From Alphaproteobacteria bacterium 33-17 (GTDB lineage: Bacteria; Pseudomonadota; Alphaproteobacteria; Rickettsiales; 33-17): 64,000 bases of DNA. Below, one piece after another: positions 1-7,332 of the stretch (position 1 is its first letter; every line of letters begins with the position of its first letter). Made by a program: the position numbers and the translations under genes. The notes beneath the pieces were generated by a model, which was given only the letters and a program-made list of their open reading frames with translations, was not told the DNA's origin and searched no databases. The stretch lies in the NCBI GenBank assembly GCA_001897445.1, contig MKSX01000010.1, positions 1-64,000 of the forward strand, read 5' to 3'.

Positions 1-75
1 ACCTATACAATTGCGAAAAATGCAAAGCATTTTGTGGCAATCCAAAACTTTGAACCTCTGCCGCAATGATGACAT
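1..75. repeat. Dispersed palindromic repeat, copy A
   Basis: This stretch carries GCGAAAAATGCAAAGCATTT followed by TGTGGCAATCC. That is the reverse complement of the first part of a second copy at 24755-24786, with one base changed. The right part (TTTGAACCTCTGCCGCAATG) instead matches copy B in direct orientation (TATGAACCTATGCAGCAATG). The arms ATTGC/GCAAT and AAATG/CATTT form a hairpin. It lies just after the stop of the ABC permease gene, so it may also act as a weak terminator. It resembles in style the short palindromic elements common in Rickettsiales, but no family name can be given from sequence alone. Confidence 0.6.
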
Positions 76-78
76 ATA

Positions 79-936
79 TTACCTAAACACCCTATAAAAC
101 CTTTTTAAAGTAAACGGAATTAAAAGCATTAAACAAAGACTTACAGCTATAGCATTAGCTAGTGGCCAGTTTCTGGCTAAAAAGAACTCACTCCAGATAA
201 GCTTGCCTATCGTAGTAATCTCAGAACCGCCTAATAAATCAGGAATAATATACTCACCCAAAGACGGTATAAATACAATTGCACATCCCGAAATAATGCC
301 GCTTAGTGACATGGGTATTATAATCTTGAAAAATATAGTAAACTTAGATGCACCTAAGTCTTCTGCAGCTTCCACTATCTGGAAATTAAGTTTTTCAATA
401 TTAGCAACTAAAGGAAGTATCATAAATGGCAAATAACAGTATACCATTCCAATAATCACAGAGGTTTGTGAATTAAGTAAATCTAAACCCTCAAAACCCA
501 GTAAATCTGCAAATATACTAATAATTCCATGTTTTTTAAGTATAATCATCCAAATATATACTCTTAAAAGCAGTGAAGAGAAAAAAGGTATAAAAATAGA
601 TATCAGCAGCAAATCTTTAACTTTTTGAGTTCTGGTTGCAATATAAAATGCGGCAGGATACCCTATTATCAGGCAGGCTAAAGTTGTTATAATCGCAAGC
701 TTAATAGAGGTTGCATATGCCATTAAATAAAGATTATCAGTAAATAACTCCTTATAATTGACAAAACTTGGTTTGATAATCAAGGCATCATTTTGCTGAA
801 TTATAAATGATTCAAAAGGAGGTATGTTATCTACCTGAGTGCAAAATGATATGTATATGACTATAAGCATCGGTAGTACCATAAGCATACCAACCCAAAT
901 ATGCGCTATTATTTTTGTTATACTCATCTTGCTCAT
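79..936 (-). CDS. Spermidine/putrescine-type ABC transporter permease (PotB/PotH-like)
   Basis: Inner-membrane permease of a binding-protein-dependent ABC importer, 285 residues, most like the PotB/PotH permeases that take up polyamines. The first membrane segment is at about residues 10-32 and further hydrophobic segments follow through the C-terminus. The EAA loop that docks the ATPase is visible at residues 189-208 (EAAEDLGASKF, then IIIP). AAGG-type Shine-Dalgarno bases stand 8 bases before the first ATG; a second in-frame ATG is three codons on. The partner permease, ATPase and binding protein are not in the window, and only repeat sequence lies between this stop and the window edge. The polyamine substrate is inferred from family resemblance. 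Confidence 0.8.
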   Translation of the reverse strand: MSKMSITKIIAHIWVGMLMVLPMLIVIYISFCTQVDNIPPFESFIIQQNDALIIKPSFVNYKELFTDNLYLMAYATSIKLAIITTLACLIIGYPAAFYIATRTQKVKDLLLISIFIPFFSSLLLRVYIWMIILKKHGIISIFADLLGFEGLDLLNSQTSVIIGMVYCYLPFMILPLVANIEKLNFQIVEAAEDLGASKFTIFFKIIIPMSLSGIISGCAIVFIPSLGEYIIPDLLGGSEITTIGKLIWSEFFLARNWPLANAIAVSLCLMLLIPFTLKRFYRVFR

Positions 937-1135
937 AACTTGCCTTTATTAAAGATATTTCTTAATGTATAGCCCAAAATACCTTATTTATCATACATTT
1001 TCTTTATAAGCCATATTGACTTTTAAATCATATGTATTTAATTTAGCACATGCTTTTGTAAAATAAGTAAAAAATTACCTTGCTAATATGTAACATCAAG
1101 GTTAATATATTAATAATAATCCATATTGAAGTACC

Positions 1136-1630
1136 ATGATTAACGAAATTAATTACAGTTTAATAATAGATGATGCTTTGCATTATGCTGTCAAAAAAGT
1201 TTTAAAACTAACTCAGGAAAACGGTTTAGTAGGCAACCATCATTTCTTTATTTCATTTATTACCAGTTATCCTGGAGTACAGCTTTCTGAAAGGATTAAA
1301 AATAAATACCCTGATGAGATTACAATTGTAATTCAACACCAATACGAAGAGTTAAAGGTTGAGGAAGATCATTTTAGCCTAAAACTAAGCTTTAATAATA
1401 TTAAAGAAAATGTGGTTGTTCCCTTTGCAGCTCTTACCGCTTTTGCAGACCCAAGCGTTAAATTTGGGCTTCAGTTCAGACATGCAGATAACTTATTTAA
1501 AGCCGCTAAAGAACAATCTGCAAAGCCACAAAAGGTTAATCAGGTTCCAAATCCAATTGCAGCCGATGATAATTCATCATCCAATGTTATTAGTCTAACA
1601 AATTTCCGCAAGGATAAAAAAGATAAGTAA
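1136..1630 (+). CDS. sspB: SspB-alpha, ClpXP specificity adaptor
   Basis: Adaptor that tethers ssrA-tagged and other substrates to the ClpXP protease in the cytoplasm. The 164-residue protein shows the alphaproteobacterial SspB core (NHHFFISF, PGVQLSERIKNKYPDEITIV, QHQY, then VPFAALTAFADPSVKFGLQF). A poorly ordered linker rich in Asn, Ser and Pro follows. The end, VISLTNFRKDKK, looks like the ClpX-binding XB tail found in SspB proteins. Length and layout fit the alpha-type family (formerly DUF1321). It stands alone, with about 200 bases free upstream and 94 bases before bcp, so it is probably transcribed from its own promoter. Confidence 0.9.
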   Translation: MINEINYSLIIDDALHYAVKKVLKLTQENGLVGNHHFFISFITSYPGVQLSERIKNKYPDEITIVIQHQYEELKVEEDHFSLKLSFNNIKENVVVPFAALTAFADPSVKFGLQFRHADNLFKAAKEQSAKPQKVNQVPNPIAADDNSSSNVISLTNFRKDKKDK

Positions 1631-1724
1631 AAAACTAATTTTTCTATAAAATTCAAATACTTGATTGATTATAGTTATTCTTGTGATATTTTATTTGGTT
1701 AAATAAGGTATTTAGGGGACTTTT

Positions 1725-2180
1725 ATGAACAACAACAGTTTTTTACAAATTCTGTTAGAAGACGACAGTGGAAACAAAAGAAAATTAGCAGATTTAAAAG
1801 GAAAAAGGATAGTACTATACTTTTATCCTAAAGATGATACACCAGGATGCACTGTAGAAGCGCAAAACTTTAGAGATCTTACACCTGAATTCAATGAACA
1901 CAATACAATTATTTTAGGTGTATCTAAAGATAATGTCGATTCTCATAGTCGCTTCAAATCAAAATATTGCCTGCCATTTAATTTACTGAGCGATATAAAT
2001 GGCGAGCTTGTAGAAGCATTCGGAGTCTGGGTAGAAAAGAATATGTATGGCAAAAAATCTATGGGAATTGAACGCTCCACTTTCATAATTAATGAAGCTG
2101 GTGAAGTTATAAAATCATGGAAAAAAGTTAGCGTAAATGATCATGCTAAAGAAGTATTAGAATATATTAAATCACTATAA
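1725..2180 (+). CDS. bcp: Thioredoxin-dependent peroxiredoxin, BCP/PrxQ type
   Basis: Cytoplasmic thiol peroxidase that reduces hydrogen peroxide and organic hydroperoxides. The 151-residue protein has the peroxidatic motif DDTPGCTVEAQ with Cys42. The residue five positions later, a cysteine in E. coli BCP, is asparagine here. The only other cysteine is Cys82 (KSKYCLPF), which sits where PrxQ proteins of the Xylella type carry their resolving cysteine in helix alpha 3. An atypical 2-Cys mechanism with a Cys42-Cys82 disulfide is therefore likely. An AGGGGA ribosome binding site precedes the ATG. The stop is one base from the start of tsaE, so bcp-tsaE-amgK is probably one operon. Confidence 0.92.
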   Translation: MNNNSFLQILLEDDSGNKRKLADLKGKRIVLYFYPKDDTPGCTVEAQNFRDLTPEFNEHNTIILGVSKDNVDSHSRFKSKYCLPFNLLSDINGELVEAFGVWVEKNMYGKKSMGIERSTFIINEAGEVIKSWKKVSVNDHAKEVLEYIKSL

Positions 2181-2181
2181 A

Positions 2182-2643
2182 ATGCTTACACTTACTGCTT
2201 ATAATATTCAGGATATTAATAAACTTGCACGTTCTATTGCAAGTAATTTAGAACCTAATAATGTTATTACCTTACAAGGTAACTTAGGCGCTGGGAAAAC
2301 CACACTTTCTCAAGGTATAATAAAGTTTTTAAATCCTCAGATTCAGGACGTCCCAAGCCCTACTTTCAATATAGTTTTAACATATGATTCAGATTTAGGT
2401 GAAATTTGGCATTTTGATTTATATAGATTAAAATCAGAAAATGAATTAGAAGAAATTGCTTTTTTTGATGCAATCAGAAGTAAAGTATGCATAATAGAAT
2501 GGCCAGAACTTGCTGAAAAATATTTACAAACAAATTCTATCAGAATAAGCATTAATATATTGCCTAATTCTGAAACTAGAGAAATTAAAATTAGTGCAAA
2601 TAAAGATTATTTAAATAAGGTATTAAAGAATTATGAATACTGA
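2182..2643 (+). CDS. tsaE: TsaE, ATPase of tRNA t6A synthesis
   Basis: ATPase subunit working with TsaB, TsaD and TsaC to make N6-threonylcarbamoyladenosine at position 37 of ANN-decoding tRNAs. The 153-residue protein has a Walker A P-loop, GNLGAGKTTLSQG, near residue 38, the conserved SPTFNIVLTY segment, and HFDLYRL plus IIEWPE, typical of the family. The start follows the bcp stop by one base. The end overlaps the amgK start by 11 bases, which implies translational coupling. The tsaE-amgK pair is a common alphaproteobacterial arrangement, often found beside divL; here divL is instead some 30 kb away. Confidence 0.92.
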   Translation: MLTLTAYNIQDINKLARSIASNLEPNNVITLQGNLGAGKTTLSQGIIKFLNPQIQDVPSPTFNIVLTYDSDLGEIWHFDLYRLKSENELEEIAFFDAIRSKVCIIEWPELAEKYLQTNSIRISINILPNSETREIKISANKDYLNKVLKNYEY

Positions 2644-3619
2644 TCGACCTAGCTTAAAAAGGGAATTTTTAGAAAAACATAATTTCGGTGACTGCAAAAT
2701 AATCGAGCTAGTTCCTGATGCATCTCGCAGAACTTATAGCAGACTGATTAATAAAAACGGTGATAGCTACATATTAATGGATGCTCCGCCTGAACATGAA
2801 TCTGTGGGATCTTTTATAAAAGTTACTAATACACTTAGATCAATGCACTTGTCTGCTCCTGAAATTATTCATTTTGACGAAAAAGAAGGTTTTGTCATGC
2901 TTGAAGATTTAGGTGATGACAGTATTAATAAATTTATATCAAATAATCCTCACTTTGAAGAAGAGTATTATCTGAAGTGCGTTGACGTACTTTCAACAGT
3001 CTACCAAAACTTTTCAGAGCATAATCATTACGATAATTATGATATAAATTACTTTCTTAAAGAGGGTAAAATTTTTGCAGATTATTGTATATATTCACCT
3101 AGCAGAAGTACTACAGAAAATGAAGAATTAAATCATGAATATAAAGAATTACTTACATCACTTTATGACCTGATTCTTGAACCTACAAAAAAAACATTAG
3201 TACTCAGAGACTATCACGCTGATAACTTACATATATTACCAATGCGAAAAGGTGTAAATTCTATAGGACTTTTAGATTATCAGGATGCTTTAGTTGGTCA
3301 CCCATGTTATGATTTAATGTCACTTCTTGAAGATGCAAGAAGAGATGTGGGGGCTGCAACTGTTCATAAATGCGTTGATAAGTTTATTTCAGATAATTCC
3401 TTTGATCATCAGGACTTTATGTTTGCTTATTATATTTGGGCATTACAAAGAAACCTAAAAATTGTAGGAATATTTAATCGTAAAGTATATCGTGATGGCA
3501 ATTTAAATTATCAGAAGTTTTTACCAAGGGTTTGGAGATATATTATTGGTGATATTAACCAGCCTCATTTAATGTACTTTAAAAACTTTATTGAAAAGGT
3601 CATTCAACCTGTAGGTTAG
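2633..3619 (+). CDS. amgK: AmgK-like sugar kinase of the aminoglycoside phosphotransferase fold
   Basis: Predicted kinase of the COG3178 family. Characterised members (AmgK) phosphorylate the anomeric carbon of MurNAc/GlcNAc in peptidoglycan recycling. The 328-residue protein shows the protein-kinase-like catalytic loop LRDYHADNL with Asp193 and Asn198, and the metal-binding stretch GLLDYQDA with Asp214. The following GHPCYDLMSLLEDARRDV is characteristic of the family. It overlaps tsaE by 11 bases. Its last 20 bases overlap the end of the convergent protease gene. The usual partner, the MurU nucleotidyltransferase, is not adjacent, so full pathway membership is inferred. Confidence 0.8.
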   Translation: MNTDRPSLKREFLEKHNFGDCKIIELVPDASRRTYSRLINKNGDSYILMDAPPEHESVGSFIKVTNTLRSMHLSAPEIIHFDEKEGFVMLEDLGDDSINKFISNNPHFEEEYYLKCVDVLSTVYQNFSEHNHYDNYDINYFLKEGKIFADYCIYSPSRSTTENEELNHEYKELLTSLYDLILEPTKKTLVLRDYHADNLHILPMRKGVNSIGLLDYQDALVGHPCYDLMSLLEDARRDVGAATVHKCVDKFISDNSFDHQDFMFAYYIWALQRNLKIVGIFNRKVYRDGNLNYQKFLPRVWRYIIGDINQPHLMYFKNFIEKVIQPVG

Positions 3620-4367
3620 ACGCTATTTTATTATTATTAGCCTCGGAAGTTTTGATGCAGTGTATGTTTACCACAAAATCTTTAGCAACGACTTCTGGGG
3701 TTATCCCCTCATACATATCGTTACTATCAAACGTGTAATATTGAATGCGGAGCTTATTTAAAAGAGCTTCTATAACTTCGTTCCTGATTGCTAATCCCTG
3801 TTTATCTACCGCCACATTATTTAAGTACCTTGTAACCTTACCTTGCACCATACCTAAAATTCTTCCATTACCATCCATTAAAGGCCCCCCAGAATTACCA
3901 TGATTAATAGAAGAAAGGCTAAATTCTATCATCTGCCTGGCATCCTGATAATTAAACTTGGTTAAAGCAACTTCAACTACTTCGTATAATCCTGTTTCAC
4001 CTCTATCTAAAGGATATCCCATAACATATACTCTTGAACCTGACTGAAGCGTTTTAGTATTTCCTTTAAAAAATGGAATTTTCTTAGGAGAAGTTTCTGA
4101 TTTTAGTAAAGCCAGATCTACAAATTTATCATAGGCTACCAGTTTTAGTGGCGTAGGTGGAATAGCACCTCTTGCACTGTAATTAATGCAATTTTCTACA
4201 ACATGGTAATTAGTAGCTATATAATTTTGCGTAACAAAAAAACCTGTACCACTGGATATATTATACTTCCCTTGGGGCAGGTCACGGAACCGCACTTTAT
4301 CCCATAAAGGATCATTTGCAAAGCATACAAATGGAAGTATTAATAATATAAGTGTGTATTTTTTCAT
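3600..4367 (-). CDS. Secreted trypsin-like serine protease (S1C/DegP-like, no PDZ domain)
   Basis: Exported serine protease of 255 residues. A Sec signal peptide runs to about residue 17 (cleavage after CFA). The catalytic triad is clear: His55 in TNYHVVENC, Asp84 in KFVDLALLK and Ser159 in HGNSGGPLM. Spacing and motifs are those of the DegP/HtrA protease domain. No PDZ domain follows, because only about 55 residues remain after the fold, so it is a stand-alone protease rather than a DegP chaperone-protease. It would act in the periplasm or outside the cell. It follows the coiled-coil gene at 4378-5193 by 10 bases, so the two are probably co-transcribed. Substrate unknown. Confidence 0.82.
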   Translation of the reverse strand: MKKYTLILLILPFVCFANDPLWDKVRFRDLPQGKYNISSGTGFFVTQNYIATNYHVVENCINYSARGAIPPTPLKLVAYDKFVDLALLKSETSPKKIPFFKGNTKTLQSGSRVYVMGYPLDRGETGLYEVVEVALTKFNYQDARQMIEFSLSSINHGNSGGPLMDGNGRILGMVQGKVTRYLNNVAVDKQGLAIRNEVIEALLNKLRIQYYTFDSNDMYEGITPEVVAKDFVVNIHCIKTSEANNNKIASNLQVE

Positions 4368-4377
4368 TTAAACTACT

Positions 4378-5193
4378 TTATTTAATAAATGCACTACTTT
4401 GGGTTTTATCTGGTTTATTTACATTCAAATTTATACCGTTCTCTAAATCGGTCTGATTTGCCTTTTTTTGCTGAGTTTCAGCAACGTCTATTATATTTTC
4501 AAGTGATCCTGCTACTTCGTTTAATTGTTTAACTTTGTTATCTTTTGGATTTTTATGAAATATTCCAACTATTGCTTCTTTAATAATATGCAGGACTTCT
4601 TTTATGTGATGAGTAAAGTTTCTATATAAATAATTACGTGTTAATTTTTGCATCATTTTCTGTTGCTTTACTACAGACTCCATATCTTTTTGTACAATTC
4701 CGACTTTTGACACAGTGTTCTGAATGTCTTTTAAAGATTTTACTTCTGTAGAAGTCTGTAAGTTTGTAAGATCTGTAATAATAGAACGAACATTTTCTGA
4801 GCTTTTTAGATTATTATATTGATTATGAAACTCATCATATGACTTTGTGATTTCATCGATAATAACTCTATTTTCCGAATTAAAGTTATCTAATTGATTT
4901 TGTCTAATTTGATTTCTGCCTTCTTGCTCTATCACTGCATTATCAGCGACGCTATTAAGTTCATCTATAAAACTTTGTTTATTATTAATAAATTGAGATA
5001 CAGTTTTACTTTTGATGACCTTTCCATTCAAACCAAACTTAGTCATAAGATTAAAACAATGACCCGCATGCGCCAAATGATGCCTGATTTGAGCAAATTT
5101 ACCTTTAGGTATTATTTTAGTAGTTTGAAGCGCATTTACTTCATTTCCTACCTGACCTAATAAATGTGGCAATACATTTTCTTTTTGCTGCAT
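4378..5193 (-). CDS. Hypothetical coiled-coil protein
   Basis: I do not recognise this protein of 271 residues. I start it at the ATG at 5193; a TTG four codons upstream is also in frame. It has no signal peptide or clear membrane segment. Residues about 80-190 are rich in Gln, Asn, Glu and Lys with heptad-like spacing, suggesting coiled coil. A basic, mildly hydrophobic stretch (HHIKEVLHIIKEAIVGIFHK) lies at about 200-219, and the tail is polar. It sits 10 bases upstream of the secreted protease, so the two may share a transcript. A host-interaction role is possible but is guesswork. Confidence 0.55.
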   Translation of the reverse strand: MQQKENVLPHLLGQVGNEVNALQTTKIIPKGKFAQIRHHLAHAGHCFNLMTKFGLNGKVIKSKTVSQFINNKQSFIDELNSVADNAVIEQEGRNQIRQNQLDNFNSENRVIIDEITKSYDEFHNQYNNLKSSENVRSIITDLTNLQTSTEVKSLKDIQNTVSKVGIVQKDMESVVKQQKMMQKLTRNYLYRNFTHHIKEVLHIIKEAIVGIFHKNPKDNKVKQLNEVAGSLENIIDVAETQQKKANQTDLENGINLNVNKPDKTQSSAFIK

Positions 5194-5322
5194 AAATGTT
5201 CTCAATTTATTTATATTAATATACTATATTAATTATATTGCAATAAACTGAGATGGGTCAAATTATATAAAGTTGATAAATAGTTAATTTTGCATTAACT
5301 ATATGAATTATATAGAAAAAAA

Positions 5323-6180
5323 TTACGATATTTTTTTGGTAAAAAATACACCACCAATAATCATTGATGAGACCAGTGAGATCATATAATAAATAATGGA
5401 GGCAGCGATAGCTAATTCTGCATCTATTGGAAATATGTAGGCCGAGTAAACCATTGATATTTCACGAATTCCTATTCCTCCAATTGATACAGGAAAAATT
5501 AAGGCTGCTGAAGATATAAAAAATACAATTGCATATTCAATTAAACTAACATTAGGCATTATATCAGAAATGACCATATAAAAGCCTATATAGCATAGTA
5601 TTTGCACTAAAATAGATTTAAATAAAGCATATAATGATAGCTTTAAATTCTCCCCCAAATATTCCCTAGTAACATATCTATATAAGTATAAGTTCACCAG
5701 CATGCCTAAAGCTGCAATTAACCAAATATATTTAGCAATAAATTCTATTTTATAACTTGCAAAAGGAAGCAAAGAAAGTACCAGAACAGCAAGTGCAAGC
5801 ATTCCACTTCCTCTGTCGCTTAAAACTATTTTAAAAGAATCAAAAACGCTAAATAAGTAAATTTTATTAAGGATATATAATTTATACCCTTCGCCCCCTA
5901 CTCCACCAGGTAAGAAATTGCTAACCATACTTGAGCGGTAAAACAAATTCAGGCAGGACTTATAACTTGCTTTCACTCCATGAGATTCTATATAGTCCTT
6001 AAGTCTTAACGCACTAATATTATATGAAAAATTAAATGATATAAATGCTACCGTTAAATGAAAAACATTTATCCTACTTAAATAATTTACAATCTCATTA
6101 ACATCTACCTTAGTATATAAATGGTAGAATATTAATGCCATTATTGAAATTTTCAGTAAAACGAGTAGTGCTTTTTTCAT
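5323..6180 (-). CDS. Flippase-like integral membrane protein (LPG synthase TM / UPF0104 family)
   Basis: Polytopic inner-membrane protein of 285 residues with about seven to eight hydrophobic segments. It belongs to the 'lysylphosphatidylglycerol synthase transmembrane' or YbhN-like group: note FLPGGVGGEGYKLYIL near residue 82 and PVSIGGIGIREISMVYS near 235, the two Gly-rich signatures of that family. It lacks the C-terminal LPG synthase catalytic domain. Its ATG directly follows the stop of the glycosyltransferase gene, so the pair is co-expressed. Such pairs are thought to glycosylate and move lipid-linked sugars. The role here is inferred from the pairing. Confidence 0.75.
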   Translation of the reverse strand: MKKALLVLLKISIMALIFYHLYTKVDVNEIVNYLSRINVFHLTVAFISFNFSYNISALRLKDYIESHGVKASYKSCLNLFYRSSMVSNFLPGGVGGEGYKLYILNKIYLFSVFDSFKIVLSDRGSGMLALAVLVLSLLPFASYKIEFIAKYIWLIAALGMLVNLYLYRYVTREYLGENLKLSLYALFKSILVQILCYIGFYMVISDIMPNVSLIEYAIVFFISSAALIFPVSIGGIGIREISMVYSAYIFPIDAELAIAASIIYYMISLVSSMIIGGVFFTKKIS

Positions 6181-7116
6181 TTATTTCTTCACTTTTGTAA
6201 TTTTCTTTATTTCGTAAGGTTTTTTATGCTGAGATTCAAAATATGTACGCATTACTAGTTCTGCTATAAAACCAGTAGTGATAAGCTGTACACCTGACAT
6301 AAAAGTTATAATAAATAGGTAAAACAAAGGCTTATCTGTAATAGACTGCCCCATTACCTTAAGTGTTACTAAATATATTGATACTAAGCCACTAATAATA
6401 AATGATATAATACCTAAAGTACCAAATAGATGCATAGGTTTTTGACGAAACTTAAGCATGAATACCATCAGCATAAGGTCACTTACTACTCTGAATGTTC
6501 TGCCAATACCATATTTTGATTCACCATATTTACGCGCGTGATGTTTTACGTCAACTTCAATAATTTTGGCACCGTTTATATGAGCGAGTATTGGTATAAA
6601 CCTGTGAAGCTCACCATATAAATCAAGTCTTTTAGCAATATCGCCTTTAAAAACTTTTAAAGTACAACCATAGTCTTTTAAGTTTACATTAGTAAGCTTT
6701 CTAATCAAATAATTAGCTATTTTACTTGGTATTTTACGCAGCAACATTCCGTCCTGGCGTTTTTTTCTGCGACCAGCAACCACATCAACTTTTTGATCTT
6801 CTAAAAGCTTAATCATCATAGGTATATCGCTTGGGTCATTTTGCAAATCACCATCAATAGTTGCAATATACTTGCCTTCTGCATGCTCAATGCCAGCTGC
6901 CATAGCGGATGTTTGACCAAAATTACGGCTAAATTCTATGAGCTTGATTCTGGAATTATTTTGCTCATGTATTATTTGGCATGTTTTATCACTTGAACCA
7001 TCATCTACAAAAATTATCTCATAATCGATATTTTCTAAACTATTACTAATTGCTTCGATAATGTGAATAATATTATCTTCTTCATTGTAAACTGGTATGA
7101 CTACAGATAATTGCAT
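6181..7116 (-). CDS. GT2 glycosyltransferase, polyprenyl-phosphate sugar type (DPM1/GtrB-like)
   Basis: Membrane-anchored family 2 glycosyltransferase of 311 residues that probably transfers a sugar from a nucleotide donor to polyprenyl phosphate on the cytoplasmic face. The GT-A fold starts at once (LSVVIPVYNEEDNI). It shows VDDGSSD near residue 40 and the metal-binding DGDLQND near 95. KYGESKYGIGRT precedes two C-terminal membrane segments (about 232-252 and 267-290), the standard GtrB/ArnC layout. AGGAGG lies six bases before the ATG at 7116; an in-frame GTG just upstream is too close to it to be the start. It is followed directly by the flippase-like gene. The sugar cannot be read from sequence. 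Confidence 0.85.
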   Translation of the reverse strand: MQLSVVIPVYNEEDNIIHIIEAISNSLENIDYEIIFVDDGSSDKTCQIIHEQNNSRIKLIEFSRNFGQTSAMAAGIEHAEGKYIATIDGDLQNDPSDIPMMIKLLEDQKVDVVAGRRKKRQDGMLLRKIPSKIANYLIRKLTNVNLKDYGCTLKVFKGDIAKRLDLYGELHRFIPILAHINGAKIIEVDVKHHARKYGESKYGIGRTFRVVSDLMLMVFMLKFRQKPMHLFGTLGIISFIISGLVSIYLVTLKVMGQSITDKPLFYLFIITFMSGVQLITTGFIAELVMRTYFESQHKKPYEIKKITKVKK

Positions 7117-7332
7117 CACTTACCTCCTGTATTCTATATTATTTTCGGCTTTAGAAGATATAATATAAATAAACTTAACGCAAGCGTTAGGAAATATATC
7201 TCTATCATTGCTTTCTAAATTAAATCTAGTAGTATAGTCAGTACTTTATAAATGTAGTAAATTCAGGTTGATTTGGGCTTCAAATTGATGTATTTACATA
7301 TTAAATAATTTGTCCTTTTTAAGTAGGTGTTT

